A stretch of 64,000 nucleotides of DNA, from assembly GCA_019090455.1 (NCBI GenBank), contig JAHRWA010000015.1, positions 1 through 64,000 of the forward strand. The letters run 5' to 3'. Made by a program: the position numbers and the translations under genes. The DNA is from Pseudomonadales bacterium. Lineage in GTDB: Bacteria; Pseudomonadota; Gammaproteobacteria; Pseudomonadales; DC-out160. Within the stretch, counting starts at the first letter, position 1. Each line of letters opens with the position of its first letter. Positions 38,261 through 48,231 of the stretch are shown here, in pieces. The notes beneath the pieces are model-generated. The model did no database searches. It was not told the origin of the DNA and saw nothing but the letters and a program-made list of their open reading frames with translations.

Positions 38261-40582
38261 ATGATCAATACAGTAAAAATATCAGAATGGATTTATGACC
38301 ATCACTTTAAATTAACTCTCATTGCAATACTGAGTTATTTTGTTGCTGCCTCAGGTCTCTATTTTGCCGAATACAAAGCTGACTTTCGCGCAAATTTTAA
38401 AGACGGCTCCGATCTCATAAAGACGGTTGACTCAATCGATGAGCAATATGAGAAAGGCCAAACCTTAGTTTTCTATCTTAAATTGTTAAACTCGGGCAAT
38501 ATTTCAGCTGAAAATATAAGTGTCATAGAATACGCCGATGATATCGCTAGCACCTTACCTTATGTTCGATATGTTCAGTCGCTTACCTCCTATCAAAAAC
38601 CCTTTTCTGATGATGAAACGATTACTGCCAAGTATCTGGGTGATTGGGCGAGGGAGAAGAACGGCCTTCAAGGTGTGAATCAATACATCGCTCAGCAACC
38701 GCAATTACTCGGCGGATTAATTGCTGACGATTATTCGGGAGCGATTGTTTTAGCGCAATTAGATTTACCAGAACCCCTTTATCAAAGTACCGATATACTT
38801 TTGGAAGCGGCAAAAAAAGCGGTGAAGGAAATACAGCAAGCGTACCCTGATATTGAGGTTCATCTTTCGGGGACCGCGGCGTTGGATGCAGCCTTTCGAA
38901 ATGAATTTATGAACCTGGTCCTATACGCTGGTCCTGCAATCATTTTGTTCGTCTCCCTGACAGTCGCGTGGTTAGTCTCCAGCCTTTATATTGCCATGTC
39001 GGGTCTGACTACCGCAGGTATTACTCTGATTGCGGCGGCGGGGATATTTGGCTGGCTACCGATCTATTTTGACCAAACTGCGATAATGAGTGTTTTTATC
39101 GTCATGTTGCTAACGGTTCTTGATTGCATTCATATTCAGAATACGTATCTGGTCTGCCTAAGCAGATCGCTCAGCAAAGAAGCCGCGATTAAGGAGTCCA
39201 TTCGCGCGAATTTAATTCCTGTATTTTTCACCACACTGACCACCGGAGTGGGGTTAACGACGATGCTTCTGACCGGTTCACCCCCTTATGTACTTTTTGC
39301 ACAAATTGCTTTGGTGGGAATTTTTCTTGGATTTGCCTATTCATTTACATTGTTAACTTCGTTTGCAATATGGCTCCCCGAACCATCGATGAAAAATGGC
39401 AATACGCGCGTCACACCGCTAGTCATTTTCGTGAAGAACACGGTTGTTGAAAAAGCAAAATGGATCATTGGAGCATTCGCCGTGTTAATTAGTATTGCAC
39501 TTGCCCTAATCCCGCTAAATGTTATCGACGAGGATCCCAGTGGCCTATTTGCACCTAGCAACGAGTTTGATATTGCTTTTGAAGCGATACGAACTGATTT
39601 TAACAGTGACAATCAAATCTTGGTTGATCTGAGGTCCACAGGTAATCAGTCAATCACTTCACCTGCCATCATGATGGCAATTGATGAATTTGAATGCTGG
39701 CTCGGATCAGATCCTGCTGTAGTGCAGACTTTTACCGTTAATGATGTCATTAAAGAGATAAAGAGTATTTGGGATAATCAGCCGAGTTCAATTTATCTAC
39801 CTCAGAGTCGGCAAGAGTATGAGCAGCTGTTGCTGGTTTATGAGTTATCGTTACAGGCTGGCCAAAGCGTATCGGAATTTATCGCACCGGATCGCTCCCA
39901 GACTTTAATGACAGTGTATTTGGAAGATCATACCAATCATGATTTGCTGATAAAAAAACAGGATATTGAAAGTTGGTGGGCGCAGCAAAACTTAGAGGTG
40001 AGCGTTTCTGTTTCAGGTCGTGACGTGATTTATGCTCAGCTAGCAGAGGAGACGGTACGCAAGTCTCTCATTGGTGCGGGCATTGCCGGAGTATTGATTA
40101 CGTTATTTATGATAGTCAGTTTTCGATCCATAAAATGGGGTTTTTTTTCTCTCATTCCCAATTTCGTTCCCTTTATACTGTTGTTTGGTCTGTGGGCTCT
40201 TTTGTCGGGAGAAATTAATCAAGCGACGTGCATGGGGATTACGTTGGTTATCGGTATTGTTGTCGATGATTCGATTCATTTTATCACCAAATTTAAAGAT
40301 GCGGTGAGTACCATGGATTATCAAAGTGCCTTGGAAAAAACCTACGATTTTGTTGGGTCTGCTATTACTATTGGCTCTGCCGCATTTATTGTTAATGGGA
40401 TACTAATAAGCATATCGACTGATTTGATTCCCAACTTAATTTTAGGAGCATTTCTTATGTTAGCTTTTGCCTTGGCATGGTTATGCGACATGTTGTTAAT
40501 GCCCGCAATCTTAGTAGTTTATTATCAACGTAAAGAAAAACCTTTGACGCTTGAACCTAGCGAGCTAAAGAGAGCGGCGTAG
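38261..40582 (+). CDS. RND-superfamily (MMPL-type) exporter
   Basis: 773 aa, two repeats of the RND/MMPL half: an N-terminal membrane segment, a periplasmic domain (about 40-225), five or more membrane segments, then a second periplasmic domain and a second membrane bundle. The second half contains GITLVIGIVVDDSIHFI, the family's proton-relay-like motif, and LTVLDCIHIQNTY is the matching stretch of the first half. Such proteins export lipids or small molecules; the substrate is unknown. It follows the acyl-CoA dehydrogenase-like gene, so a lipid link is possible. ATG 38261 with AAGG. Confidence 0.85.
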   Translation: MINTVKISEWIYDHHFKLTLIAILSYFVAASGLYFAEYKADFRANFKDGSDLIKTVDSIDEQYEKGQTLVFYLKLLNSGNISAENISVIEYADDIASTLPYVRYVQSLTSYQKPFSDDETITAKYLGDWAREKNGLQGVNQYIAQQPQLLGGLIADDYSGAIVLAQLDLPEPLYQSTDILLEAAKKAVKEIQQAYPDIEVHLSGTAALDAAFRNEFMNLVLYAGPAIILFVSLTVAWLVSSLYIAMSGLTTAGITLIAAAGIFGWLPIYFDQTAIMSVFIVMLLTVLDCIHIQNTYLVCLSRSLSKEAAIKESIRANLIPVFFTTLTTGVGLTTMLLTGSPPYVLFAQIALVGIFLGFAYSFTLLTSFAIWLPEPSMKNGNTRVTPLVIFVKNTVVEKAKWIIGAFAVLISIALALIPLNVIDEDPSGLFAPSNEFDIAFEAIRTDFNSDNQILVDLRSTGNQSITSPAIMMAIDEFECWLGSDPAVVQTFTVNDVIKEIKSIWDNQPSSIYLPQSRQEYEQLLLVYELSLQAGQSVSEFIAPDRSQTLMTVYLEDHTNHDLLIKKQDIESWWAQQNLEVSVSVSGRDVIYAQLAEETVRKSLIGAGIAGVLITLFMIVSFRSIKWGFFSLIPNFVPFILLFGLWALLSGEINQATCMGITLVIGIVVDDSIHFITKFKDAVSTMDYQSALEKTYDFVGSAITIGSAAFIVNGILISISTDLIPNLILGAFLMLAFALAWLCDMLLMPAILVVYYQRKEKPLTLEPSELKRAA

Positions 40583-40940
40583 TGTGAGTGGCTGTCCTAA
40601 TTTCTGTAGTTATCATAGCTTCTGTAGTTATCATGGTTACTGTAGTTATCATGGTTACTGTAGTTTTTATTGTTACTGTAGTTATCATGGTTTCTTTTGC
40701 GGTGATAGTTTCTATAACTATCATATTCGCTAAAACCTATAGATATTCGATGAGCTGATCCTAATCTTCAGTGGGGGCAATGTGCCATTTCAGATTTCCA
40801 AAAAAAACAAAAGCCATATCAAAATCACTCCTGATCAATTGAGTCTGTGATAATTTTGTTATCTCCGCGTGACACTTTTCTTTTTTTAATATCGTATTTT
40901 TAACGGATTAAACAGAGACTGGATTCACTGGAGAAAAAAT
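40583..40940. other. Intergenic region with an 18-bp tandem repeat array
   Basis: About 360 bp between the RND exporter and the SBBP protein; its first half is the repeat array at 40603-40728. No gene seen. Confidence 0.6.
40603..40728. repeat. 18-bp tandem repeat array (five clear plus two degenerate units)
   Basis: Consecutive 18-bp units starting at 40603, 40621, 40639, 40657 and 40675 (consensus WCTGTAGTTATCATGGTT), followed by two diverged units up to 40728. The array starts 20 bp after the RND stop codon. No unique spacers are present, so it is not a CRISPR array. Confidence 0.92.
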
Positions 40941-43427
40941 ATGTATCCATCATCCTTACAATTAAGGACTACGTTAAAAGCAGGCCTTTGCTTAACATTA
41001 CTGACCGGTAATGTCGCTATGGCATCGATGATAAAACATCAACAAGCCCCCGATCAAATTTCAATACCCTTTATTGAGAATGTGGGTCAACTCAAACAAT
41101 CGGATGTCGCCTTCTATGCCCGCACCTTTGGTGGCACATTGTTTGTCACTAAAGAGGGTGAATGGGTATACAACCTACCCAAAAAGACAGCAACAAACAC
41201 TAACCAAGGCTGGTCTTTCAAAGAGCGGTTGCTTGATAGTAAGGTGGCAGATATAAAGAGCAGCGGGATTAGTGCGACAAAAATAAATTATTTTAGCGGT
41301 GATGAAAATAACTGGCATTCTGATCTTAACGCCTTCGAAGCCCTGTCTTTTAATGGTGTTTATCCGGGAATATCCTTAACGCTCAATGCAAAGGAAAATA
41401 GTATTGAAAAAATATTTACCGTTGCTCCTCATGCCAATCCAGATCGAATCAGAGTTCAAGTGGAAGGCGTCAATAAAATAAGCGCCTCTGATCAGCGAGA
41501 ACTGGTTTTAACGACTGACATAGGAGACATTAATTTCACGGCGCCTATCGCATATCAAATAGTCGACGGAGAAAGATCTTATGTCGATGTTGCTTACACC
41601 ATTCAAGATCAAGCTTACGGTTTTGCAACGGGAGAATATGATCAATCCAAAACGCTAATCATCGATCCACTATTGGCCTCAACCTTTATCGGCGGTGGAA
41701 ATTCAAATTCGGGTTCTGACTTTGAAACGATCCGGGCGATAGAGAAAAAGGGCGACTTCGTGTTTGTTGCAGGCAAGACATATTCCTCGGATTTTCCTAC
41801 ACAGTTAGGCTATAGCGCTGAGTATAGTGGAGGCTCTACTGACGGATTTGTTTCAAAGTTTTCTTCAGATCTGTCTACTTTGATAGCGTCAACTTTTATC
41901 GGGGGCAGCTCATCGGATGACATTTATAGTCTGTCTATCGATGACGCTGGCAATGTTTACGTTCTTGGTAGCACCATTAGTCAGGACTTCCCCTTAACTG
42001 ACGGATCTTATAAATATGACCCCAGCAGATCGACGGGTACTTATGTTGCTAAATTTAATAATGGACTTAATGTGTTAACAGCGACCGCAATCGCTGCCGG
42101 AAAAAGTAATCCTGGAAAAATTGATGTCGCAAATAACAGCGTTTATCTTTCGGGTCGAATCAATACACCCACCATTCCGGTTTCGGATGATGCTTATATT
42201 AATACCTGTGGCCGAGACAATTTGTGCGAGCCATCGGGTAGTTTCTTAACACCGAAGTACTTTGGTTATATTGAGCGCCTGTCGACGGATCTTACCTCTG
42301 TGTTAAGTGCTACTTATCTCGGCGCCTCTGGCGGAAGTGACTTTGACGTTGCTAGTAATTCAAACGTTTATGCTATCGAAGCGCCAAACACATCGAATCC
42401 GGGTATTTCAAGCTTGACTGCGGACTTAAGTACACAGTTGGGTCATATCAGCTATCCCTTTAATAATAGTTTTCGAGCGATAGATGCGTCCGGTTCCGCT
42501 GTTGTTGTCGTGGGTTCTTCAAGGTCTCCCAGCCTACCGGTCGCTGACAATGCGTATGATTCGGGTTGTGGCACCGATGGTTTGTGCAATCCAACGGGTA
42601 GTACAGGTAATTTAACGGCGGATGTGTTTTTAGCGAAATACTCTTTTGATTTGTTGACGACAGAGGCGCTAACCTATTTTGGCGGTTCCGGTGTAGAAAT
42701 AGCGAATGATGTTGAAGTCGATAGCGCTGGTAATATACTGATTGCTGGAAAAGTATTATCAAACGACCTACCTGTTTCGGGTAACGCTTTTGACTCTTCT
42801 CTTAATGGCGGTTGGGATTCATTTGTCACCAAATTTGATAGTCAATTATCAGCATTGCTTTATTCTAGCTATATCGGTGGTTCTGAAAATGAAGTTGCAG
42901 AAGTATTGAGTACCGGCATGAATGGTGAAGTTTATGTTGCGGGTTCAACCACATCTATCGATTATCCAACCACGTTGAATAGTTTTGATGGCACTTTCAA
43001 TGGCGGTAGTTACGATGCTTTCGTGAGCCTATTTGATACCGAGGGAACAACAAGTCAAGATACCAATCCAACGGATACTGACGGTAGTGTTGAGGATGAT
43101 AATGTAGCAGACGATAGTGTAGAGGAAGCTGCTAGCAATGAAGCGCCTATCGTTAACGCCGGTAACGAGCAAACAGTATTGCCTCGTTCCACTGTATATC
43201 TAGACGCTAGTCAATCATATGATCCAGAAGGTAGCGATTTGAGTTATCAGTGGCATCAAGTGTCAGGTAAGTCGGTAACATTAAAAAATGCAACCTCAGA
43301 GATTGCCAAATTTCGATCCCCTCGGGTGAGAAATAATAGAACGAAGACGTTGGTGTTTGAGTTAACGGTTACTGATGCTTTAGGTGAAAGCAGTAGCGAG
43401 CAAGTCAAAGTGATCGTTAGTCGCTAA
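40941..43427 (+). CDS. Secreted SBBP beta-propeller protein with C-terminal PKD/REJ-like domain
   Basis: 828 aa. A signal peptide (LCLTLLTGNVAMA) is followed by an N-terminal domain found before SBBP repeats (FIENVGQLKQSDVAFYARTF), then several ~55-residue repeats with the cores STFIGGSSSDDIYSLSIDDA and ITSxDFPTT-like turns. The end (about 735-828) is a PKD-like domain with ANAGNEQTV-like start, LDASQSYDPEGSDLSYQW and VTDALGESS. A Ser/Asp/Glu/Thr-rich linker separates the two. Likely an exported adhesion or matrix protein; no partner gene is evident. Confidence 0.85.
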   Translation: MYPSSLQLRTTLKAGLCLTLLTGNVAMASMIKHQQAPDQISIPFIENVGQLKQSDVAFYARTFGGTLFVTKEGEWVYNLPKKTATNTNQGWSFKERLLDSKVADIKSSGISATKINYFSGDENNWHSDLNAFEALSFNGVYPGISLTLNAKENSIEKIFTVAPHANPDRIRVQVEGVNKISASDQRELVLTTDIGDINFTAPIAYQIVDGERSYVDVAYTIQDQAYGFATGEYDQSKTLIIDPLLASTFIGGGNSNSGSDFETIRAIEKKGDFVFVAGKTYSSDFPTQLGYSAEYSGGSTDGFVSKFSSDLSTLIASTFIGGSSSDDIYSLSIDDAGNVYVLGSTISQDFPLTDGSYKYDPSRSTGTYVAKFNNGLNVLTATAIAAGKSNPGKIDVANNSVYLSGRINTPTIPVSDDAYINTCGRDNLCEPSGSFLTPKYFGYIERLSTDLTSVLSATYLGASGGSDFDVASNSNVYAIEAPNTSNPGISSLTADLSTQLGHISYPFNNSFRAIDASGSAVVVVGSSRSPSLPVADNAYDSGCGTDGLCNPTGSTGNLTADVFLAKYSFDLLTTEALTYFGGSGVEIANDVEVDSAGNILIAGKVLSNDLPVSGNAFDSSLNGGWDSFVTKFDSQLSALLYSSYIGGSENEVAEVLSTGMNGEVYVAGSTTSIDYPTTLNSFDGTFNGGSYDAFVSLFDTEGTTSQDTNPTDTDGSVEDDNVADDSVEEAASNEAPIVNAGNEQTVLPRSTVYLDASQSYDPEGSDLSYQWHQVSGKSVTLKNATSEIAKFRSPRVRNNRTKTLVFELTVTDALGESSSEQVKVIVSR

Positions 43428-43491
43428 TCTTTTTTAGAAACTCCCAGCTCTATAGAAGGTCTTAGTGCGGGGGGGGGCGAAAAAGAAAGGC

Positions 43492-43534
43492 AAAATTAAG
43501 GCTGGTACGAATATAACGCACCAGCCTTAATTTT
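43492..43534. terminator. Strong bidirectional terminator after the SBBP gene
   Basis: A 15-bp perfect stem (AAAATTAAGGCTGGT paired with its complement) with a 13-nt loop. The T-rich right arm and A-rich left arm make it bidirectional. A run of nine G (43469-43477) lies just before it. Confidence 0.88.
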
Positions 43535-43682
43535 ATTCACCGCCTTTTACGGTCGCTGATAAATTTCCAATACTTATTGCGGGATAACAGTAGTAAGATT
43601 CAAGCCTTTAATAAAGGTTTGCTAACAGTCTCTAGCTGATAGTGATTAGAAAACACAATAAAGAGTCAGAGGGGCGTATAGG

Positions 43683-44798
43683 ATGACGGAACAAAATAAA
43701 TGGATGATTTATGGAGCAACAGGTTATACCGGTAATCTGGTTATTCAAGAAGCGATAGCACGTGGACATAAACCGATATTGGCTGGGCGTAACGCGCAAA
43801 AGCTAGCTGAGTTGGCAAATCGGTATCAACTGGAAACAGTAACAATTGATTTAGAGGACGAAGCGGCTTTAGCACATGCAGTAGCCGCAGTAGATTTGGT
43901 TTTTCATGTTGCCGGCCCTTATATTTATACCGCTGAAGCAATGATGCAGGCCTGCCTTAAAGGTAACACGCATTATGTAGATATCACGGGCGAGGCACCT
44001 GTGTTTAAGCGTTGTTTTGAATTGTCTGAACAAGCGAAAGAAGCAGGGGTCGCCTTTGTATCCGGAATTGGTTTTGACGTGATTCCAACGGATTGCTTGC
44101 TGTCTTATGTCGCGAGTCAGATTGATGATCTTGATTCGGTTGAAATGGCTATTGATGCGAATGTGCGACCGAGTCCGGGCACGCTAAAATCTGCTTTAGG
44201 TATTATGCGAGATGGTAAGGCTAGCATTCGGGTAAACGGTAATATCGAACAAGTCCCATTGGGTAACATTGTTAAAAAAGTTAAATTCCCCAGTTCGGAG
44301 AAATCGATAACGCTAGCCCCCATAGCGGATGTTTATACCGCTTATTATTCAACGGGAGCCAAAAATATTAAGGTGTTTATTGCTCAGCCAACATTGGCGG
44401 CTAAATCGCTTAAATACTTTTCGCCATTTTTAAAACTATCGCTCTCTTCATCTTGGATCGTTAAGAAACTAGAAAATGCCATTGATCGCTATGTGAAAGG
44501 CTCTGATATCGCCTTTCGGGAAAAGGGCTATGCTGAAGTTTGGGCGAAAGCCGAAAACAAAAAGGGGGATGTTTTTGAAGCGGGTTTGCATACGGGCGAA
44601 GTGTATTATCTAACAGCGCAGCTGAGTGTACGCTTTATTGAAACACTTTTTCAACGTCAGCCTTGTGGTGCTTTCGCACCGGCACAATTGTTTTCAATGC
44701 AGGATTTGTTGGCTATAGAAGGTGTGAACCTGTTTGATAGTCGTGGTGCGTTAATAGACTTTGACTCTGAATTAACTTCAGTGGCGAACATTGATTAG
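43683..44798 (+). CDS. Saccharopine dehydrogenase-like NAD(P)-binding oxidoreductase
   Basis: 371 aa. The Rossmann loop MIYGATGYTGNLV and the GRNAQKLAELA segment that follows are those of saccharopine dehydrogenase-like/trans-acting enoyl reductase proteins; FHVAGPY and HYVDITGE continue the pattern. The C-terminal part is not recognised. It may reduce a lipid- or polyketide-like substrate, but the reaction is not known. It converges on an SRPBCC gene with a terminator between them. Confidence 0.8.
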   Translation: MTEQNKWMIYGATGYTGNLVIQEAIARGHKPILAGRNAQKLAELANRYQLETVTIDLEDEAALAHAVAAVDLVFHVAGPYIYTAEAMMQACLKGNTHYVDITGEAPVFKRCFELSEQAKEAGVAFVSGIGFDVIPTDCLLSYVASQIDDLDSVEMAIDANVRPSPGTLKSALGIMRDGKASIRVNGNIEQVPLGNIVKKVKFPSSEKSITLAPIADVYTAYYSTGAKNIKVFIAQPTLAAKSLKYFSPFLKLSLSSSWIVKKLENAIDRYVKGSDIAFREKGYAEVWAKAENKKGDVFEAGLHTGEVYYLTAQLSVRFIETLFQRQPCGAFAPAQLFSMQDLLAIEGVNLFDSRGALIDFDSELTSVANID

Positions 44799-44812
44799 AT
44801 CGTTCGATAATA

Positions 44813-44834
44813 GCGGAAAACTATTTTCCGCTTT
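44813..44834. terminator. Terminator between convergent genes
   Basis: 8-bp stem GCGGAAAA/TTTTCCGC with a 3-nt loop followed by TTT, between the saccharopine-dehydrogenase-like gene and the SRPBCC gene. Confidence 0.75.
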
Positions 44835-44841
44835 AAGCTCT

Positions 44842-45345
44842 TCACTCATCAGTATTTCCTTCCACTCTGTCCTTTAGTGCTTTATTCATATTTCGATATC
44901 CCTCTTCTGGATATCGAAACGGAATTAAATAAGTCAGGATACCTGTAAAAGTGGCTCTTTGAATAAAGTTGATAGAACTGTGGGTCTCCTGTTCTATTAG
45001 AAATTCATGCTTACCATGAAAAATGGGTTTAATCCCCCCACCCCAAGTGAGTTCCTGTGCCGGATTGTTCGTGATGACCACGGGCGAAACGCGAAAGTTT
45101 AGTCCGTTAGGCCATTGAAGGCTCAGGAAAATCTCATCCCCTTTTATCAACGAACTTGTGGCTTCTATATGATAGGGATTCCATTGTGGGTAACTTTGAA
45201 GGTCGGTGATGACGTCCCATACCTGATTGGGCGTGGCGACAATTTTGATTTCCGTGTTGATGGTTACAGAATGATGGGGTGTGTAATACAAAAGGGTGAG
45301 ACCAATCATAGAGGTGAATATTAATAGCAATATTTTTGAAATCAT
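44842..45345 (-). CDS. Membrane-anchored SRPBCC (START-like) protein
   Basis: 167 aa: an N-terminal hydrophobic segment (ILLLIFTSMIGLTLLYY) then a START-like ligand-binding fold with IKIVATPNQVWDVITDLQ and YPQWNPYH. Such proteins bind hydrophobic ligands. Located alone between the saccharopine-dehydrogenase-like gene and the accessory region. Confidence 0.78.
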   Translation of the reverse strand: MISKILLLIFTSMIGLTLLYYTPHHSVTINTEIKIVATPNQVWDVITDLQSYPQWNPYHIEATSSLIKGDEIFLSLQWPNGLNFRVSPVVITNNPAQELTWGGGIKPIFHGKHEFLIEQETHSSINFIQRATFTGILTYLIPFRYPEEGYRNMNKALKDRVEGNTDE

Positions 45346-45877
45346 TGATTCACAATATCAGATTACAAGGTAACATCCTATTTTTTACAGATTCAAGTGA
45401 GCCTGTTTATACTCAGATAGCCTTCTTAATTATTTATGCTAGAGCGCAGCGACTGTGCATTTCCTATATCAACGAACTCTATTAGATAGTAGAGTCTATT
45501 AAAGTTAGTGGCGTATAGGTTTTGTTTTGTCGTAATAAGTCTATTAAATAACGGGGTGTTTTATTCTACGATTTCAGATCCCGTACAGTGGTATAAATCG
45601 TATGACGCGTATTATTTTTGGTTTTAAACACTTTTATTCAGCACTCTGTCGCCTGCAGATCTATTTTGTGCTCTAGCTGAGTAAGCCGAAAACAGTGTTG
45701 TTATTTTTTCAAAAAAAAGGCGCGGATTCAACGCAACTGAAAAATAGGCAGTTAGTATGTTTTTCACCTATCTACACGTTAATAATCACCTGAGCTACAG
45801 CGATACTTGGGATTTAGGGGGGCGGTGACAAAACACCTAACTTAATGCATTTAACTTTGGTATCATTTAGAAGTGAA
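45346..45877. other. Intergenic stretch, no gene seen
   Basis: About 530 bp between the SRPBCC gene and the first HDO gene of the accessory region. It is A+T rich and I found no ORF, hairpin or repeat that I would support. It marks the left edge of the accessory region. Confidence 0.5.
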
Positions 45878-46780
45878 TCAAGCAATATATGGTTTAGCAT
45901 TGTAACCTAATTTATCATTAGTGTTTTTTTGTTTTCCTCCAGCAGATGCGAGGAATCTCGAATTTTTTGAACGTTGAACATTCCAGAACTTATTCCATAA
46001 ATCAAGATACTCAATTGTTATTTTTTGTAGATGATCCTTGTCATCCGCGGTGCAGGCTTGATTCAAAGCGCTCCAAAGATCATCTTCGTGGTCATCATCT
46101 GCCGCACTTGTGTCGTTATCCGATGTTATCCCGTGCACATGATAGTAACCCTGATCGACATCGATTCCGACGGACTCAGTTGCCTTGCGTAAAGCGGGAC
46201 TAAAAATTATAACCTGTGTTTCTGCTATAGCGAGCAAAACCAATATACTAGCGTAGTCAGAAAAAGAGCTTTCCAAATAGGAGTACAGTTCTTGAGATTG
46301 AATGCTGGGTATGTGATTGGCCCGGTTTCTAGAGCTAATTTTCAATTCATCAAGGATTTCTTCGAACAAAGGATAGTGTGCTGTATTCGGGTTTCCCCGA
46401 TAGTATTTGTTAGTGTCGAGACCTGGTTGAAATCCATATTCGTCGAGGGCGTTTAGCGTAAGCAAAAATCGAGGTGCAATTTTTGCTCCAGGAGTTAATC
46501 TAGGTTCGAGCTGGCGGGTTTGGAATTGAGCCATCACCAAAGCATCAGTAAATAATTTCACAATTGCATGTTTGTATTCTAGGTGAATTTGACGAATAGC
46601 TCTTATGTCATAGATACCAGAATACAGTTCAGAAATGATAGGATGCTGGCTCATGCAATGGTTTCGGATTTGGTTTTTTAGAACTGATGTGAACTCATTG
46701 TTTTTATCCCAGATATGTTTGGGAACGCTTGACTTTATTGCTAGAAGTGCTTGTTGCCTTGGGTTGTTAAGTGAATACAT
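45878..46780 (-). CDS. Heme-oxygenase-like diiron (HDO) protein, divergent from the TetR gene
   Basis: 300 aa, mainly helical. A diiron ligand set can be traced: Glu114 in ALDEYGF, His135 in NTAHYPLF, Glu187 in IAETQV, His214 or His216 in GYYHVHG and Asp228-x2-His231 in DDDHEDDLW. The distance between Glu114 and His135 and that between the His and Asp228 are longer than in UndA or SznF because of loops; the second loop is rich in Asp/Ser/Thr/Ala. Known members use O2 for N-oxygenation, desaturation or C-C cleavage. The gene is divergent from the TetR gene across a 164-bp region that holds a palindromic operator. Confidence 0.65.
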   Translation of the reverse strand: MYSLNNPRQQALLAIKSSVPKHIWDKNNEFTSVLKNQIRNHCMSQHPIISELYSGIYDIRAIRQIHLEYKHAIVKLFTDALVMAQFQTRQLEPRLTPGAKIAPRFLLTLNALDEYGFQPGLDTNKYYRGNPNTAHYPLFEEILDELKISSRNRANHIPSIQSQELYSYLESSFSDYASILVLLAIAETQVIIFSPALRKATESVGIDVDQGYYHVHGITSDNDTSAADDDHEDDLWSALNQACTADDKDHLQKITIEYLDLWNKFWNVQRSKNSRFLASAGGKQKNTNDKLGYNAKPYIA

Positions 46781-46870
46781 AAGCTAATCTCATATTTAGG
46801 TCTATTGATAATATCTAATCGTACGACGAAAAAATTAAACGCTTAGAATGTAAATTCAGCGCTTAATAGC

Positions 46871-46882
46871 CAGACAGGTCTG
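46871..46882. promoter_or_regulatory. Candidate TetR operator site 1 (TetR/HDO intergenic)
   Basis: Palindrome CAGACAGGTCTG (arms CAGAC/GTCTG, 2-nt centre), directly followed by TATTAT, a possible -10 box. It lies 62 bp before the TetR ATG and in the divergent promoter region shared with the HDO gene. The same pattern occurs upstream of two other operons in this region. Confidence 0.65.
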
Positions 46883-46944
46883 TATTATGGGCAGGGATAG
46901 GGTATAATTGCAATATACTTAAGCTTGATTTTTGGAGATTTTTA

Positions 46945-47499
46945 ATGCGCAAGAAAGAAGAGGCTGTATTGCATGCGGCAACAAAACTATTCTCGGAGCA
47001 TGGATACCATGCGGTAGGGGTAGACCGGATTATTTCAGAGTCCAATGTGGCAAAGATGACATTCTACAAATATTTCCCTTCAAAAATCACATTGATAGAA
47101 AGAGTGCTTATTCGAAGAGATAAGATATTGAGAGAGAATATTCTTGAAGAAATTTCCCGGTATCGATCTCCTACTAAAAAATTAAAAGCGATATTCGATT
47201 GGTATGGTAATTGGTTTTGTGATCCTGATTTTCATGGTTGTATGTTTATCAAAGCTTCTGAGGAGTTTTCGACGGATGGGGATGCAATGCGAGTTGTATC
47301 ACAGGGTTACCGAGAATGGTTACAAAATGTCATAGTGGGAATACTTCGTGATATTGGGGTTGGCCGGCCAGAAGCGTTGGCTCTATACTTAGTGTTAATT
47401 ATTGATGGTCTGACGGTTAATTCTAATATGTTTCGCTCAGGCGTCGATGAAAAATTGGGTATCACGTGGTCTTACGTTAAGCAGCTTTTGAAAAATTAG
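46945..47499 (+). CDS. TetR/AcrR family transcriptional regulator
   Basis: 184 aa. The N-terminal helix-turn-helix is clear (AATKLFSEHGYHAVGVDRII, then SNVAKMTFYKYFPSK), and the C-terminal ligand domain has CMFIKASEEF and a final helical part. TetR proteins repress promoters until a small molecule binds. A GGAG ribosome site precedes ATG 46945. The palindrome 62 bp upstream and its two copies before other operons make it the likely local regulator of the accessory region. Confidence 0.9.
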   Translation: MRKKEEAVLHAATKLFSEHGYHAVGVDRIISESNVAKMTFYKYFPSKITLIERVLIRRDKILRENILEEISRYRSPTKKLKAIFDWYGNWFCDPDFHGCMFIKASEEFSTDGDAMRVVSQGYREWLQNVIVGILRDIGVGRPEALALYLVLIIDGLTVNSNMFRSGVDEKLGITWSYVKQLLKN

Positions 47500-48231
47500 G
47501 ATTTGGGGTATCTCGAAAGGTAAGGATGACGGAACTATCTGTTGCTGTTTTAAGTCACGCAGATTCAACTCTGAAGTGCATCATTTAATTGAGTAGGAAA
47601 AGAAGTCAGCTGAAGGCAAGTCCCTATTCTTTTTCTCCGGCAAGAGATGACGAGAAATTACCGACAGCTGATTTACGAGAAAAGAAACCAGAATTCAGCG
47701 CTAAAAAAAGGGATTGCACGCAAAGTGAGAAGGCTGAAACGACAGGAGTGAGGCTATTAGCAGTGAGTAGAGAGTTGGTTAGGAATATAGGCGGAAAGGT
47801 CTATCGACATATAACAGGCGTAAGAAAGAAGACGCGACGACGTCTCAAGGCTCGAACACCCACCAATATGGGGTCGGGACTGATCAAGATCTGCTTTCTC
47901 TATTTGACTAAATAATATTTAGTAACTTCCATCTCCGTGACTTATCGTCAATATTTCAAGCGGGCGTGTTGCTCGATTGTCGCGTAGGCTGTAATCGTGA
48001 TGGAAGGCATGATTTCCCGGTGTGCAAGCCAGATAAGTTTTGCCGCATTCGTTACGCTTTGTGATTAGCAGATTCTGTTTTTTAATGATCCAGTAACAAC
48101 TTAGCAATGATGCCACTTAAAAAAAGTTTTGAGCGCTCTCGGATGAAAGTAATCAATAGCTTCTACGTTCCTGCTGTTTTAACTCGAGCTGTCTTTAATC
48201 GACTGCGTATTTGTATGGCGGCGCGAGGCGT

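Noticed and set aside
40603-40728. Possible CRISPR array
   Set aside because: Units are 18 bp and contiguous, with no unique spacers and no cas genes nearby.
43469-43477. Run of nine G as a phase-variable tract
   Set aside because: It lies in the gap after the SBBP gene, not in a gene or an obvious promoter, so no switching role can be supported; it could also be a sequencing artefact.
47589-47915. 108-codon plus-strand ORF rich in Arg and Lys
   Set aside because: It begins with TTG, has no ribosome site, shows no recognised motif, and its strongly basic composition looks like non-coding sequence read in frame.
47919-48116. 65-codon reverse-strand ORF downstream of the TetR gene
   Set aside because: No ribosome site and no family pattern that I could recognise; the end looks protein-like, so a decayed gene cannot be excluded, but I cannot support it.
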